Positions 44,227 through 53,720 of a DNA stretch of 64,000 bases are shown in pieces. Both the position numbers and the translations under genes were made by a program. Position 1 is the first letter of the stretch. The number at the start of each line of letters is the position of its first letter. The stretch lies in the NCBI GenBank assembly GCA_016788065.1, contig JAEUTI010000005.1, positions 1 to 64,000 of the forward strand, in the 5' to 3' direction. Below the pieces are notes generated by a model that was given only the letters and a program-made list of their open reading frames with translations, did no database searches and had not been told where the DNA came from. The stretch is from Bacteroidia bacterium (GTDB lineage: Bacteria; Bacteroidota; Bacteroidia; AKYH767-A; OLB10).

Positions 44227-45156
44227 TTACTTAACAACTAAAACTCTTGAAGGTACATTCCGTTGATTAGTCTTAATCATTACCAAATAAAGACCGGCAT
44301 TCAACACTTGAGTATCTATAGCAATTGCATCATCTTGTTCATCAACAGAAACATTTCTGCTTAAAAGTAGCTTACCGCTTGAATCCAACAATTGAATGCT
44401 TTCCAGCACTTCCGATTCAAATCGCTCCAGTTTTATATTCACATTCTCTGAAGCAGGATTTGGGTAAACAACTACACCCGCAGAATTATTATCATTCATA
44501 ATTCTTGCATCGTTAATACTAGCTAATGCTGTTGTGGTGAAATTAGTCCATGCTGTCCAGTTACTTTTTATTCCCCCACAAATTTTTCTAACTTTAAACT
44601 TATAATTCTTCAATGGTAATAAACCGGTTACACTCACACTATTAGTAGTAGAAATTAAAACCGTATTAAAAGGTACATTATTTCCGGAAGCATTTTGCAC
44701 TTCAATATTATATCTTGTAAGCGGTCCGGTGCTGGTTAGCCAGTTTAAGGTTGCTCCGCTGCCGTTAGGAGTCGCAGATAATCCGGTTGGGATTCCACAT
44801 TGTGTTTGTCCACTCCCTGAAGTGAATAAGTAATAAGCACTCCATCCTGATTTATCTCCGGAACAAATGGTTCTCACTTTATACTTATAATTTGCTCCTG
44901 CCGTTAATCCGGAAATTGTATAAGTATTGGTAACCGTATTCGCAGTTGCCAAGAACGGAACATTGTTCCCCGTAGCATTTTGAATCTCTAAACGGTAAGA
45001 AACAGCACCTGAAACTACTGGCCAGTTTAATACAGAACTGGTGGTGCTTGCTACAGTCATTGTAAGACCAGTTGGTGTTGGGCATTGAGCCGAAGCCTGA
45101 TGCGACACTGCTACTATCATTGTAATAGCTAATGCAAATTGAGTAATTTTTCTCAT
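44227..45156 (-). CDS. Secreted two-FN3-domain protein with T9SS domain
   Basis: 309 residues. After the signal peptide (ending ASAQC) come two fibronectin type III domains (about 25-112 and 118-210), each with the pattern PTGLT..., VSYRLEIQNATGNNVPF, YKYKVRTICSGDKSGWSAYYLFT. The two are close copies of each other. The T9SS domain (VYPNPASENVNIKLE to NVPSRVLVVK) is intact. FN3 pairs in T9SS cargo are usually adhesive or spacer modules. Two CTGAACGGG motifs lie upstream at 45227 and 45335. Confidence 0.87.
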   Translation of the reverse strand: MRKITQFALAITMIVAVSHQASAQCPTPTGLTMTVASTTSSVLNWPVVSGAVSYRLEIQNATGNNVPFLATANTVTNTYTISGLTAGANYKYKVRTICSGDKSGWSAYYLFTSGSGQTQCGIPTGLSATPNGSGATLNWLTSTGPLTRYNIEVQNASGNNVPFNTVLISTTNSVSVTGLLPLKNYKFKVRKICGGIKSNWTAWTNFTTTALASINDARIMNDNNSAGVVVYPNPASENVNIKLERFESEVLESIQLLDSSGKLLLSRNVSVDEQDDAIAIDTQVLNAGLYLVMIKTNQRNVPSRVLVVK

Positions 45157-45226
45157 AGTTTTATTTTTTGTTGGTTTTTGTAGTACGAAGAAAAAACCTT
45201 AATGCATTTTCAAAAAATAAAATCAT

Positions 45227-45244
45227 CTGAACGGGAAAAATTGA
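45227..45244 (-). promoter_or_regulatory. CTGAAYGGG motif, proximal copy upstream of the FN3 gene
   Basis: Plus-strand CTGAACGGGAAAAATTGA, 71 nt before the start codon, the same distance as the copy at 44076 from its gene. Confidence 0.45.
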
Positions 45245-45334
45245 TCTCTGAATAAGTTACTATTTAACTTGCAATAAGATTCCAGTTAATCTTAAAAATA
45301 TTAGAAGGGCACGCCGAAAGCATAAAATCAGATA

Positions 45335-45352
45335 CTGAACGGGTAAAAATGA
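45335..45352 (-). promoter_or_regulatory. CTGAAYGGG motif, distal copy upstream of the FN3 gene
   Basis: Plus-strand CTGAACGGGTAAAAATGA, 108 bp beyond the proximal copy. Confidence 0.4.
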
Positions 45353-45492
45353 GCGTCAGAGAGGAAACGGTTGGGTTATAAGTCAAAGAACCCTGCAATC
45401 TAATAGAATAGCTATTATAAATGTATCATTACAAGTGCTTCTCCATATGGGGAAGATCTGGTAATATATATAAAGAGTATGATATCCTAAGC
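45353..45492. other. Remainder of the intergenic region before the FN3 gene
   Basis: No gene is seen here on either strand. Apart from the two CTGAAYGGG motifs, the whole gap 45157-45492 shows no palindrome or hairpin of note. Confidence 0.5.
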
Positions 45493-47097
45493 CTATTTCT
45501 TTATCACCTCTTCAGTCACAAAATATTTATTATCGAATACAAATGTTACATACAATTTTTGTGAAGGTAATTTTTTGTTGAGGGCAATTGATGTTTGCTG
45601 CTTGCCTACACTTTTAATACCTAATTCAACCTGACTGACGAGTTCTCCTTTTGATGTAGTAATAAAATAATTTACAGTAACAGGTTTGGAAAGTTCATAA
45701 GCTGCACTAAACTGTGTATCGGTTGGATTAGGATACAGTACTACTTTGTAAGGATTCGAACTTTTAATCATGGCAATGCCAGATGTAGTATTCTTAATTA
45801 ACCGTACTGCATAAATCGAGTTATCGGCACTGGTTGATGTTGTAGCATTGATCGTAAAAGCATTGTTTATGGGACTTTCAATTCCACCATAAATATATCC
45901 GATTAATGTAGTGTCTTGTGTGAATGCATCAAGCTGAACAATTTCAGGATCATAATGAGGTGCACTATATTCGGCAATAAATTCGGCGCTTGACCCTTTT
46001 AATGCAGGCATTTCAATTGGCAACAGAAATTCCTGCAAAGTACTGTCAGCATTTCGGGTAACCATGCTTATTGTTTTCACAAAAGGGACTGTATTATCCT
46101 GCAGTAATGTTCCATTCTGATAATAATACTGACTCATCCCACCAAAGAATATACTGTGCATTTTATTTAAGGCAGCATCATACAAACTTACTTTTGCACT
46201 ATGATAGTTACTCAGATATTGATTGAATGAAGTAACAGGAAATACTCCATTAGATGAAATGTCGACAGGATATAAAAATGGCATATCAATAGTCGCCTGG
46301 AAAACACCGCTTGAAATAGTATAACCACGGCTTCCATCAGGAAAAACCTGGGGTAATAAATTATAATCTCTCCTTCTTAAATGTACCGGATCGGTGATAG
46401 CAGAAAAATTATTGAAACTTAATTGGCTTCCGCTGTTATTAACCTGAAATTTACGAACCTGATTGGTGTAAGTCTGCACATAAGTTGCATGTCCCATCGG
46501 ATTATATCGTCCATCGAATTTCTGACCGCCAACTAAATAAATGGTATCATCAATTTTCCCTAATTGTCCACCACATACAGCAAAAACAGAATCACTTATT
46601 TGTTTAACATATTGCTGGAAGGATGTGCCATTCACTATCGCATCAATTACCGAAGAGACCTGAATGGTTGTTAAATTTGAAAACGTAATATGATCAGCAG
46701 CAGTTGCAGAATATGCATATCCTCCAATCAGATATAAAGTATCATTATCCTGAAAATAATTCATGTTGGTAGCCTGTAACTGCTCTGCAATTGGTGTTGG
46801 CAATGAGTTAAGTGATGCCGACCAAAATTGCTGCGTCTGTATATCAATCACCATTAAATCGGTGTTATTCTGAGTTACAGGAAAGGAATTAAATGGTTGC
46901 CGTGCATGAATTCCATCTTTACGACCGCCAACAATTAGCCATTTGCCATTGTGTTGCGCATGTGCGAATGAATGTAATCCCGGTAATCCTGTAATGGTTA
47001 CAGGTTCGAGTGATACAGAATAGTCGAATGCTGTTTGAGCAGAAACACTGAATAGGGAAGTTAGCCCTAAAATGATTGATAATAGATTGATTTTCAT
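45493..47097 (-). CDS. Secreted kelch-like protein with T9SS-type end
   Basis: 534 residues. The signal peptide ends FSVSAQ (about 20). Kelch-like blades occur in SFAHAQHNGKWLIVGGRKDG, DTLYLIGGYAYSA, DTIYLVGGQKFDGRYNPM and IFFGGMSQYYY, each with the paired glycines of a beta-propeller. The C-terminal domain (LYPNPTDTQFSAAYEL to YFVTEEVIKK) fits the T9SS type A pattern. The propeller probably binds a protein or glycan outside the cell. A TACCTTTG -7 box is at 47117-47124. Confidence 0.85.
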   Translation of the reverse strand: MKINLLSIILGLTSLFSVSAQTAFDYSVSLEPVTITGLPGLHSFAHAQHNGKWLIVGGRKDGIHARQPFNSFPVTQNNTDLMVIDIQTQQFWSASLNSLPTPIAEQLQATNMNYFQDNDTLYLIGGYAYSATAADHITFSNLTTIQVSSVIDAIVNGTSFQQYVKQISDSVFAVCGGQLGKIDDTIYLVGGQKFDGRYNPMGHATYVQTYTNQVRKFQVNNSGSQLSFNNFSAITDPVHLRRRDYNLLPQVFPDGSRGYTISSGVFQATIDMPFLYPVDISSNGVFPVTSFNQYLSNYHSAKVSLYDAALNKMHSIFFGGMSQYYYQNGTLLQDNTVPFVKTISMVTRNADSTLQEFLLPIEMPALKGSSAEFIAEYSAPHYDPEIVQLDAFTQDTTLIGYIYGGIESPINNAFTINATTSTSADNSIYAVRLIKNTTSGIAMIKSSNPYKVVLYPNPTDTQFSAAYELSKPVTVNYFITTSKGELVSQVELGIKSVGKQQTSIALNKKLPSQKLYVTFVFDNKYFVTEEVIKK

Positions 47098-47116
47098 TTT
47101 TATACAGATTATACAT

Positions 47117-47124
47117 CAAAGGTA
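47117..47124 (-). promoter_or_regulatory. -7 box for the kelch-like gene
   Basis: TACCTTTG on the minus strand. It is also one arm of an inverted repeat (AAAGGTA-TTCAC-TACCTTT, 47118-47136), which could be an operator overlapping the promoter. Confidence 0.5.
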
Positions 47125-47187
47125 TTCACTACCTTTATCTTTAAAAGTAACCTGAGTCACATAACCTCAAATGCTGACTAAAATCAT

Positions 47188-47880
47188 CTAATTTTTCTTC
47201 AATTGCTTCAATAGATCCTCCAAATAATCTGTTTGTAGTTCCTGAATTTCCAAAAGTTTCTTATTCTGGTGAATCAACAGGTGGTCCATTTTCTCATTCA
47301 GCAACTGTATCTCCAGCTCAGCCTTTAAATTAATTTTATAATCGTGCTCACTTCTTTGCCGGTCTTTTTGTTCCTGGCGATTTTGACTCATCATAATAAC
47401 CGGCGCTTGTATAGCTGCAATGCAGGACAGAATCAGATTTAATAATATAAATGGAAAAGGATCGAATGCTTTGGTAGCAAGTAACCAGATGTTAGTGAAC
47501 ATCCAAATAAGAATAAAGGAAAAAAATGCAATTATGAACGACCAACTTCCACCAAAAGCTGCTATTTTATCCGCAATGCGCTGTCCGAAGGTTGCATTCG
47601 AATCAATTTCTGTTTGAAGATTTTCTGAAAGAATAGCATTCGTTTGAATGGCATTCATTACATCGCTATCGATCTTAATTAGCTCTCCCCGTTCTTGAAC
47701 TATTAATTGTGTGAGATATTTTCTCCGATACTGATTCAATTGCTCCAGTGAGATAAAATCTTTTTCACTAAAATTTGGATAGTCGGATTTTATAAGATCG
47801 AATACACCTTTACGAATATCAAATCCGGCAACGGCTTCACCATCCCGAATTGAATCTTGATTTATGAAGGAAGTAAGCAT
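47188..47880 (-). CDS. DUF1003 family membrane protein
   Basis: 230 residues. A soluble N-terminus of about 90 residues leads to two closely spaced membrane helices (FGGSWSFIIAFFSFILIWMFTNIW and FPFILLNLILSCIAAIQAPVIMM). These are followed by SQNRQEQKDRQRSEHDYKINLKAELEI, the DUF1003 signature. A coiled-coil tail (LLNEKMDHLLIHQNKKLLEIQE) ends it. The function of the family is unknown. The stop lies about 90 nt before the kelch-like gene. Confidence 0.92.
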   Translation of the reverse strand: MLTSFINQDSIRDGEAVAGFDIRKGVFDLIKSDYPNFSEKDFISLEQLNQYRRKYLTQLIVQERGELIKIDSDVMNAIQTNAILSENLQTEIDSNATFGQRIADKIAAFGGSWSFIIAFFSFILIWMFTNIWLLATKAFDPFPFILLNLILSCIAAIQAPVIMMSQNRQEQKDRQRSEHDYKINLKAELEIQLLNEKMDHLLIHQNKKLLEIQELQTDYLEDLLKQLKKN

Positions 47881-47985
47881 AAAGAATATATTTGAGTTAA
47901 AAATACTTATGCTAAATTACTCATTTAAACAATAAATCTCCTCCCAGGGAATAAAAAAGCACTTTAAAATGATTCCGAAACATTC

Positions 47986-49833
47986 TTAGTCTCTGGTACC
48001 AATTACATCACCATACAAATCATCTAATCCCAATTTAGTAATCCTTGACAAAATCGAACCCTTTGTTCTTCCAAAATGGTCTGCCATCTTCTTCAACTCC
48101 CATCCCTGACAATAACAAACCGTAAGTTCTTCATCCAATTCAATTGTCCAGGGACGGTAGGCATCTTTATGCTTTTCTCTAATTTTATCGAAGCCATTCC
48201 CTTTCGGTTTACCTGCCGCCTGATGCGCTAGTGCGATTTCAAAATCTTCGCGCATCAGCTTCATGATCTGCTTATCGGTAATTTCGGGCGCTTTTAATAC
48301 TTCTATCTGAACAGAGTCGGGAAATCCTTTAGGAACCATCTGTTCATGTATCTTTATCTTGTTTTTTGACCGTGTAACTGCTACATACAGCAAATTAATT
48401 TCTTCCATTACTTTCGGAATCATCAGCTGCTGCGTTCCCATTTCTTTGACAAACTTTTCAATTTTCTCTTCAGTAATGAAATCATTTACCAGATCAATTG
48501 TGTCATATTCCATGCCTTTGCACCGGTGCACTGTCGAGAAAATTAATTGCGCCTTATGTTTGTCAGCATTTTCTACATGTTTCGACTTAATATTTTTCAG
48601 AATTCCCGGAATTTCATTGCCATATTCTTTAACAATTTCTACCATCATTCCCAGTTGTTTATCCTCTGTTTTCTCAATGTAAGTTTCCAGATCATTCATG
48701 GAATTCATACCACTGATCATCTTATCACGAATCATATTTCGCTTGCCGTTATAAAGATTTAGTACATCATACAATGATGCCCCTTCATCAGCATAAGTAT
48801 AGGAATTAATATTCCCCTCAAAATAAATATGTTTGAGTTTTTTATCTTCAGTTACATATTCAATAGCCTTCAGCAATAACCCCAGGTTTGATCTGGCAAT
48901 AACCGCTTTGGTTTTAAGATCGTTGTTTCCTCCGCAACCTTTTATCGTCACCTGAGGAGCAGGAACAATTTGGTTTTTGTATGCTAAGATTCTCATGGCA
49001 AGATCTGCTACAGTCTGGCTGAACCGGAAACTGGAGGTAAGATGATATGTTTCATAGGCAGCTTGTTCCAATGAATTCACAGCAAAACGCCACCCATAAA
49101 TTTGCTGATGTGTATCCCCAACAATAACTTGAATTGCCGGCTGTTTCATAACAACATCCAACATTGCTGCAGAGGCATCCTGTGCTTCATCAAAAAGAAT
49201 ATAATCGTAGGGGAGAACCGGACTCTTCAGCTGAAATTTCTTCAAATAAAAATCATGGGTAATTTCAATTTCGCCCGATTCCATCATAGCCAAAAATCGG
49301 CGGGCATGCGTTTCAATGTAGTTATATGTGGAGCTGACAAACTTTTTAACTTTACTGTCAAGAATTGTGTCGCGATAATCGAGATCCTTTATTTTATCTT
49401 TATCACTATTACAAAAATAAGCGACAAACTTGTTGATGTGATTCGCAAAAATAAATTCTCCATGAGGTTCGCCATTATTCTGCAATCCTAAGATATCTAC
49501 AACTTCGTGAATCTGATATCCGGTTGCTTTTACTTTATAATGTGAACCAATAACTACGGATTTGTAAGCCAGTGAATGGGCTGTCTCAATCTTTACATGA
49601 TCCAGTCCCTGTTTTTTAAACTTGGCAATTGCCTCAACTTTTACCGATTTATTAAAGGCAAGGTACAAAATCCTGCTTCCAGGTGGCCGGGAACGGGCAT
49701 ACTCAATAATGGTAGTGGTTTTTCCCGAACCTGCAACTGCATTAATTCGGATGTTGCCCTTTGACTGAATAATTAATTCCTGTTCCGGCGTTAATGACAG
49801 GGTTTTGGATTCTGGAAAGGTTTGTGATGACAT
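47986..49833 (-). CDS. UvrD/Rep-type superfamily 1 helicase with C-terminal HTH
   Basis: 615 residues. Walker A is AVAGSGKTT (GSGKT 35-39), motif Ia follows, motif II is FDEAQD (about 215), motif III VGDTHQQIYGWR, motif V STVHRCKGMEYDTI and motif VI LYVAVTRSKNKI. This is the ordered set of a UvrD-family 3'-5' helicase acting in repair or recombination. It lacks the RecB-type nuclease domain. Residues about 565-610 (WTIELDEELTVCYCQGWELKKMADHFGRTKGSILSRITKLGL) read as a Myb/homeodomain-like helix-turn-helix, seen at the ends of some bacterial helicases. It stands alone. Confidence 0.92.
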   Translation of the reverse strand: MSSQTFPESKTLSLTPEQELIIQSKGNIRINAVAGSGKTTTIIEYARSRPPGSRILYLAFNKSVKVEAIAKFKKQGLDHVKIETAHSLAYKSVVIGSHYKVKATGYQIHEVVDILGLQNNGEPHGEFIFANHINKFVAYFCNSDKDKIKDLDYRDTILDSKVKKFVSSTYNYIETHARRFLAMMESGEIEITHDFYLKKFQLKSPVLPYDYILFDEAQDASAAMLDVVMKQPAIQVIVGDTHQQIYGWRFAVNSLEQAAYETYHLTSSFRFSQTVADLAMRILAYKNQIVPAPQVTIKGCGGNNDLKTKAVIARSNLGLLLKAIEYVTEDKKLKHIYFEGNINSYTYADEGASLYDVLNLYNGKRNMIRDKMISGMNSMNDLETYIEKTEDKQLGMMVEIVKEYGNEIPGILKNIKSKHVENADKHKAQLIFSTVHRCKGMEYDTIDLVNDFITEEKIEKFVKEMGTQQLMIPKVMEEINLLYVAVTRSKNKIKIHEQMVPKGFPDSVQIEVLKAPEITDKQIMKLMREDFEIALAHQAAGKPKGNGFDKIREKHKDAYRPWTIELDEELTVCYCQGWELKKMADHFGRTKGSILSRITKLGLDDLYGDVIGTRD

Positions 49834-50062
49834 AAATGAAAAATTTGGTTAAAAGTGAACAAAAAGTTTAATTCTGTGCAAAAATAATCAAATTTTCGAA
49901 TTTTTAATTCTGTCTTTAGTATCGCCTGCCTATTATACGCTTAAACTGTTATTTTCAGCAATATCACATGAACTTGCTAATAAATATGGTAATAAGAATA
50001 TTAAATCCGGCCTTGCCAACCATGCAAAATGCATATTACTTATTTTCTTCCGACGTTCTCCT

Positions 50063-50093
50063 CCAAAAAAAAGCGCACCGAAAAAGTACGCTT
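50063..50093 (-). terminator. Terminator of the 50127-53567 operon
   Basis: AAGCGCAC and GTACGCTT form an 8-bp stem with one mismatch around CGAAAAA. On the minus strand it continues into a T-run (reverse of 50063-50072). It lies 34 nt past the stop at 50127. Confidence 0.7.
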
Positions 50094-50126
50094 CCTTGTT
50101 AAAATTTGGATTTAATTACTCTCCCC

Positions 50127-51662
50127 TTACTGAAATATTAATTTATGTGTATCCGTTTGTCCATCAAGTGTGGTTGTTCTTGCAAAATAAATTCCGGAAG
50201 CAATATTACCACGCTGAATCTGAAAAGCGGATGCACTTTTCTTATCACTTTTCAAGTCGTAAACCATTACAAGTCTTCCATCTGCTGAATACAGTGAAAA
50301 ATATAAATCCGAATCAGATGTGCTCTCTACATTAATAAAATCATTTACAATAGTTGGGTATATATTAATATTGTTGTCGCCGTGCAATCTAACCGCAATA
50401 ATATTTGACCATGTTTGTGTTCCATCAAAATCTGTTTGCTTCAGTCGGTAATATGAAACTCCTGAATATGGTGATTGATCATAAAAATAATACTCGCTTA
50501 TCGCTGATGTTGTTCCTGATCCGTCAACCATTCCAATCGGTTCAAATGATACTCCATCCTTACTGCGTTCAATAGTAAAGAAGTCATTATTAATTTCACT
50601 TGCTGTTACCCAATCACACCTGACTCGTTTATTTTCCTCCGGTTTTGCTGTAAAGGTTAATAATTCAACAGGAAGCGGTGAAGCATCCAACGCTACGGTC
50701 CATGTTCCGTGATTTAATCCTGTAACACCCGGAACCCTGACTGACTGAGCAGTAGGATTCGTTTGACCGGCAAATGGAATGTTCCAGGAAATCTGAGGAT
50801 CATTCCAGTTTTGTCCTCTTGGATTGACAATACCATTAGCAGGATTTTCTGAACTCGGCCAACTGAAAAGAAACTCCGCAACTGGATTTGCAGAAGATTC
50901 AATATGCCAGTACCTGTTCACCATATTTGCACTGTTATCTGTACCTGCATTGTTTCTGATATGATTTACAGCTACCGGTGTAGTTGGCAGGGGTGTATTC
51001 GCTGCAGTTGTTCCATAGGTACTCATTCTGACATCATTAGCAGGACCTGTTACAACAAAGTAGGTAAATGGAAATTGAACACCTGCCAGGTTTCCAAAAG
51101 GAACCGTATGACTGCTTGTGTTGCTTCCCATCTTCCATAATAAAACACTTTGATTGAGGATGGATTCTGAAACAATTACCCCCGTTGAATAATTAATACC
51201 TGTTGGGAGAGGATTAGTGAGTGTAAGGGTTCGGTTATTAAGTAATAACATTGAATTTCCTACTGACAGTATTCCGGAAGGGTTAACATACGATCCTCCA
51301 ACAACAATATTTGTCGCCAGAGATTTGGACCCGGTATTGGTCAATGTGAGATTGTTAAACGTAATTGGTGTTAATCCTACTATTGTCTGTGCTACTGTTC
51401 CATTCAGAACAACTGTGCCCTGAGAAGTTCCAAAAACATCGTTTGAGGAGATACAAGTCATGTTTCCGGATATTTCTATAGTTCCGGAATTGTCAATAGT
51501 TGCTGTAAACTTGTTATAAAAATCTCCTTTGATGGTAAGAACGGTTCCGGAAGTGATGGTAATGTTATCCTGATTAAAAAATGACACCTGACTCATCAGG
51601 CAATTGGTATTACCGAACAGCAAGAGCAAAGAAATCCAAATTGAAACAATAATGCGATTCAT
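50127..51662 (-). CDS. Large secreted T9SS protein
   Basis: 511 residues. A signal-like N-terminus (ending NCLMSQ) leads a beta-rich region with GTVLTIKGDFYNKFTATIDNSGTIEISGN and GTVVLNGTVAQTIVGLTPITFNNLTLTNTGSK, typical of stacked-repeat secreted proteins. A middle Ig-like block with ASEINNDFFTIERSKDGVSFEPIGMV follows. That block (about 345-425) is the fibronectin-like module that often precedes T9SS domains. The sorting domain is IYPTIVNDFINVEST to TDTHKLIFQ, in which YPTI replaces YPNP. Its start is 18 nt after the tail-fibre gene, so both form one operon. Confidence 0.83.
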   Translation of the reverse strand: MNRIIVSIWISLLLLFGNTNCLMSQVSFFNQDNITITSGTVLTIKGDFYNKFTATIDNSGTIEISGNMTCISSNDVFGTSQGTVVLNGTVAQTIVGLTPITFNNLTLTNTGSKSLATNIVVGGSYVNPSGILSVGNSMLLLNNRTLTLTNPLPTGINYSTGVIVSESILNQSVLLWKMGSNTSSHTVPFGNLAGVQFPFTYFVVTGPANDVRMSTYGTTAANTPLPTTPVAVNHIRNNAGTDNSANMVNRYWHIESSANPVAEFLFSWPSSENPANGIVNPRGQNWNDPQISWNIPFAGQTNPTAQSVRVPGVTGLNHGTWTVALDASPLPVELLTFTAKPEENKRVRCDWVTASEINNDFFTIERSKDGVSFEPIGMVDGSGTTSAISEYYFYDQSPYSGVSYYRLKQTDFDGTQTWSNIIAVRLHGDNNINIYPTIVNDFINVESTSDSDLYFSLYSADGRLVMVYDLKSDKKSASAFQIQRGNIASGIYFARTTTLDGQTDTHKLIFQ

Positions 51663-51680
51663 CTTAAAATGATTTTAATA

Positions 51681-53567
51681 TTATTCCTGTTGAGCTTCTT
51701 GTTCGAGTTTCCTTTTCTCCATTTCACGGTCTTCTTCTGTTGTTCTTATCACCGATGGTTTTCTAACCACTTTATTCAAAAGTTCATTTCGCTCAGTTTC
51801 CGTATATGTTTTAGACGTTCTAAGATTTTCAGAAGCAACTTTCCCGGCAGCAATCCAATTTACTGACAAATTTGAAACATCATCAGTAGCCACAACGGTA
51901 AAACCTGATGCCGACACTTCTTTAACAAACACGGATACCAATGCGTTTACCGGAGAAATAGTTACTACCGGAATGGAACTTCCTGAAATCGCCGCCGCAA
52001 AGTCTTCTGAAAAGGGAATGAAAGTTTCACGTCCTGTGATTGTGCTTTGGCCGAAATCAGTCACGTTTTTTGAAACATTCTTTAGCTTCTCAAATTTTTC
52101 ATCCAGCTCCTTTACAGCATTTACAAGGATATAAGTCAATGCTCCATTATTCACATCAAAATAAGTTTCTCGGGTATCAAGATCCCTGGGATTCGGAGTA
52201 TATTCAAATGTACTAACCATATAAGGAGTTGCCTCTTTTAATTCCTGAGCTATAACCCCAACAAAGTATTCATCTTTAGGGGTTGAAGCCTTTCCATTGT
52301 ATTTATAGTATACAGGCTTAATTTTGGTTAATGTTTCTAAACCATCTTTGAAGGGTTTTATGTCTGATTTCAATCGTTCATCAGAAATAACAGTCCATGT
52401 GCTGGTTCCGGGTTTTCCTGCATCATCAAATGCCAATTGCAAATCGCGGGTTCCATTGTTTGAGAGATTAATTGAAAATTGAGCCGAATTCACACCATTA
52501 TTAAAGTCGGTAGTATTGGAGAAATCTTTAAAATATTCGATACTTCCTATTTGACAAATTGTGCCCAACGCTCCGTTATTTCGTGCACGGAATACAATGG
52601 TATCAGCGCCACTAAAACTAAATACATCTAGTTGTGCAAATGGATTTGTTACATTGATTCCAACCTGCCCGTTTGCTTTAATTCTTGCGCGGTTAACATT
52701 ATTTGTTCTGAAAACAAAATCCACCAGATCTGTTGTTCCTGCAAAATTCGTTGTTGCAATTGTACCAGTATTTCCAGTGGTTTCCCATCCTGTTCCATCA
52801 CCTAATAGTGGTCGCCAGATGGTTCCATCGAAATACATAAATTGATTTGTCACAGTTTCAAATACCAATAACCCTGTAGCTGGTGCCACTATTGCCAGAC
52901 GTTGTGCAGAAGTCAGACGAGGAATCAATACTCCTTTGGCAGTTGCGGAAATATCCAATACAGCAGATGCATTTGGTGCGGCATTATTTATTCCAACCGC
53001 AATATCATCACGCACAAATAACATAGATGCTAAAACTGAATTTCGAATGTTTAAGGATGATGAAGCGTTTGTTGAACCAGTACCCGTAACCACTAATTTT
53101 GAAACCGGGACTGCTGTACCAATTCCTACATTTCCCGTTGACAGAATCCGCATTCGTTCAGTACCGGTGGTTCGCATTACGAAATCTACAGCATCGGTTG
53201 TCCCAATAAAGTTTGTTGTCGCAACCGTTCCTGCATTCCCAATGGTTAACCAACTATCGTTTGTTCCTGTATCTCTGAAACGATTCCATGCAGCACCGTT
53301 CCAATAGTAATAGCCTGGTGTGACATTATTAGGAAAGACTCCGGCAGTAGCAGAATTATAAACCATTAGTGAAGTTGCCGGTGCAGTAATTGGAGCTGCA
53401 ACTATTCTTGAGGTTAGTGCCACACGTGGAACTAATAACCCGCGAACCGGGTCTGTTAAATCTAATAAGGCACTTGGATCAGGGGTTGAATTATTGACTC
53501 CAATTCCTTGGGAATATCCGGCAATAGTAATCCAAATGAATAATGTTGTGAGCAGAACTTTTTTCAT
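51681..53567 (-). CDS. Tail-fibre-like protein with S74 intramolecular chaperone
   Basis: 628 residues from the Met at 53567 (MKKVLLTTLFIWITIAGYSQ, a clear signal peptide). The frame is open 48 codons further up to 53711, but that stretch includes the promoter and has no signal peptide, so I reject it. The body has four beta-fibre blocks with NAAPNASAVLDISATAKGVLIPRLTSAQ and ATTNFAGTTDLVDFVFRTNNVNRARI, like phage tail fibres. The S74 autoproteolytic chaperone domain is ISDERLKSDIKPFKDGLETLTKIKPVYYKYNG with FVGVIAQELKEATPYMVS. A cytoplasm-like C-terminal extension of about 120 residues follows. It is probably a surface fibre. Its promoter carries operator site C. Confidence 0.88.
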   Translation of the reverse strand: MKKVLLTTLFIWITIAGYSQGIGVNNSTPDPSALLDLTDPVRGLLVPRVALTSRIVAAPITAPATSLMVYNSATAGVFPNNVTPGYYYWNGAAWNRFRDTGTNDSWLTIGNAGTVATTNFIGTTDAVDFVMRTTGTERMRILSTGNVGIGTAVPVSKLVVTGTGSTNASSSLNIRNSVLASMLFVRDDIAVGINNAAPNASAVLDISATAKGVLIPRLTSAQRLAIVAPATGLLVFETVTNQFMYFDGTIWRPLLGDGTGWETTGNTGTIATTNFAGTTDLVDFVFRTNNVNRARIKANGQVGINVTNPFAQLDVFSFSGADTIVFRARNNGALGTICQIGSIEYFKDFSNTTDFNNGVNSAQFSINLSNNGTRDLQLAFDDAGKPGTSTWTVISDERLKSDIKPFKDGLETLTKIKPVYYKYNGKASTPKDEYFVGVIAQELKEATPYMVSTFEYTPNPRDLDTRETYFDVNNGALTYILVNAVKELDEKFEKLKNVSKNVTDFGQSTITGRETFIPFSEDFAAAISGSSIPVVTISPVNALVSVFVKEVSASGFTVVATDDVSNLSVNWIAAGKVASENLRTSKTYTETERNELLNKVVRKPSVIRTTEEDREMEKRKLEQEAQQE

Positions 53568-53593
53568 TGTTAGTAAGGGGGGATTATAAGTTT

Positions 53594-53644
53594 CAAATTT
53601 AAACCTGCTGGCATGGCGAGTCAATACCCGAATTGGGGTATTTG
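53594..53644 (-). promoter_or_regulatory. Promoter with palindromic operator (site C)
   Basis: The -7 box TAAATTTG (53594-53601) is exact. The operator is 53622-53644 (plus strand CAATACCCGAATT, then GGGGTATTTG), a palindrome with arms CAATACCC and GGGTATTTG. The near edge is 20 nt from the -7 box, overlapping the expected -33 position. This is the strongest symmetry of the four sites. Confidence 0.68.
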
Positions 53645-53720
53645 CTATCAACAAAATCACTAATACTAGTGATTTTGTTGTGCTATTCATCAAATTATCG
53701 CCTTTTGACATTTGTCACAT

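Noticed and set aside
49102-49491. 129-codon plus-strand frame
   Set aside because: Antisense to the helicase motif II region; no family features.
52936-53307. 123-codon plus-strand frame
   Set aside because: Antisense to the repeat part of the tail-fibre protein.
53567-53711. N-terminal extension of the tail-fibre gene
   Set aside because: It would cover the -7 box and operator of that gene and bury its signal peptide.
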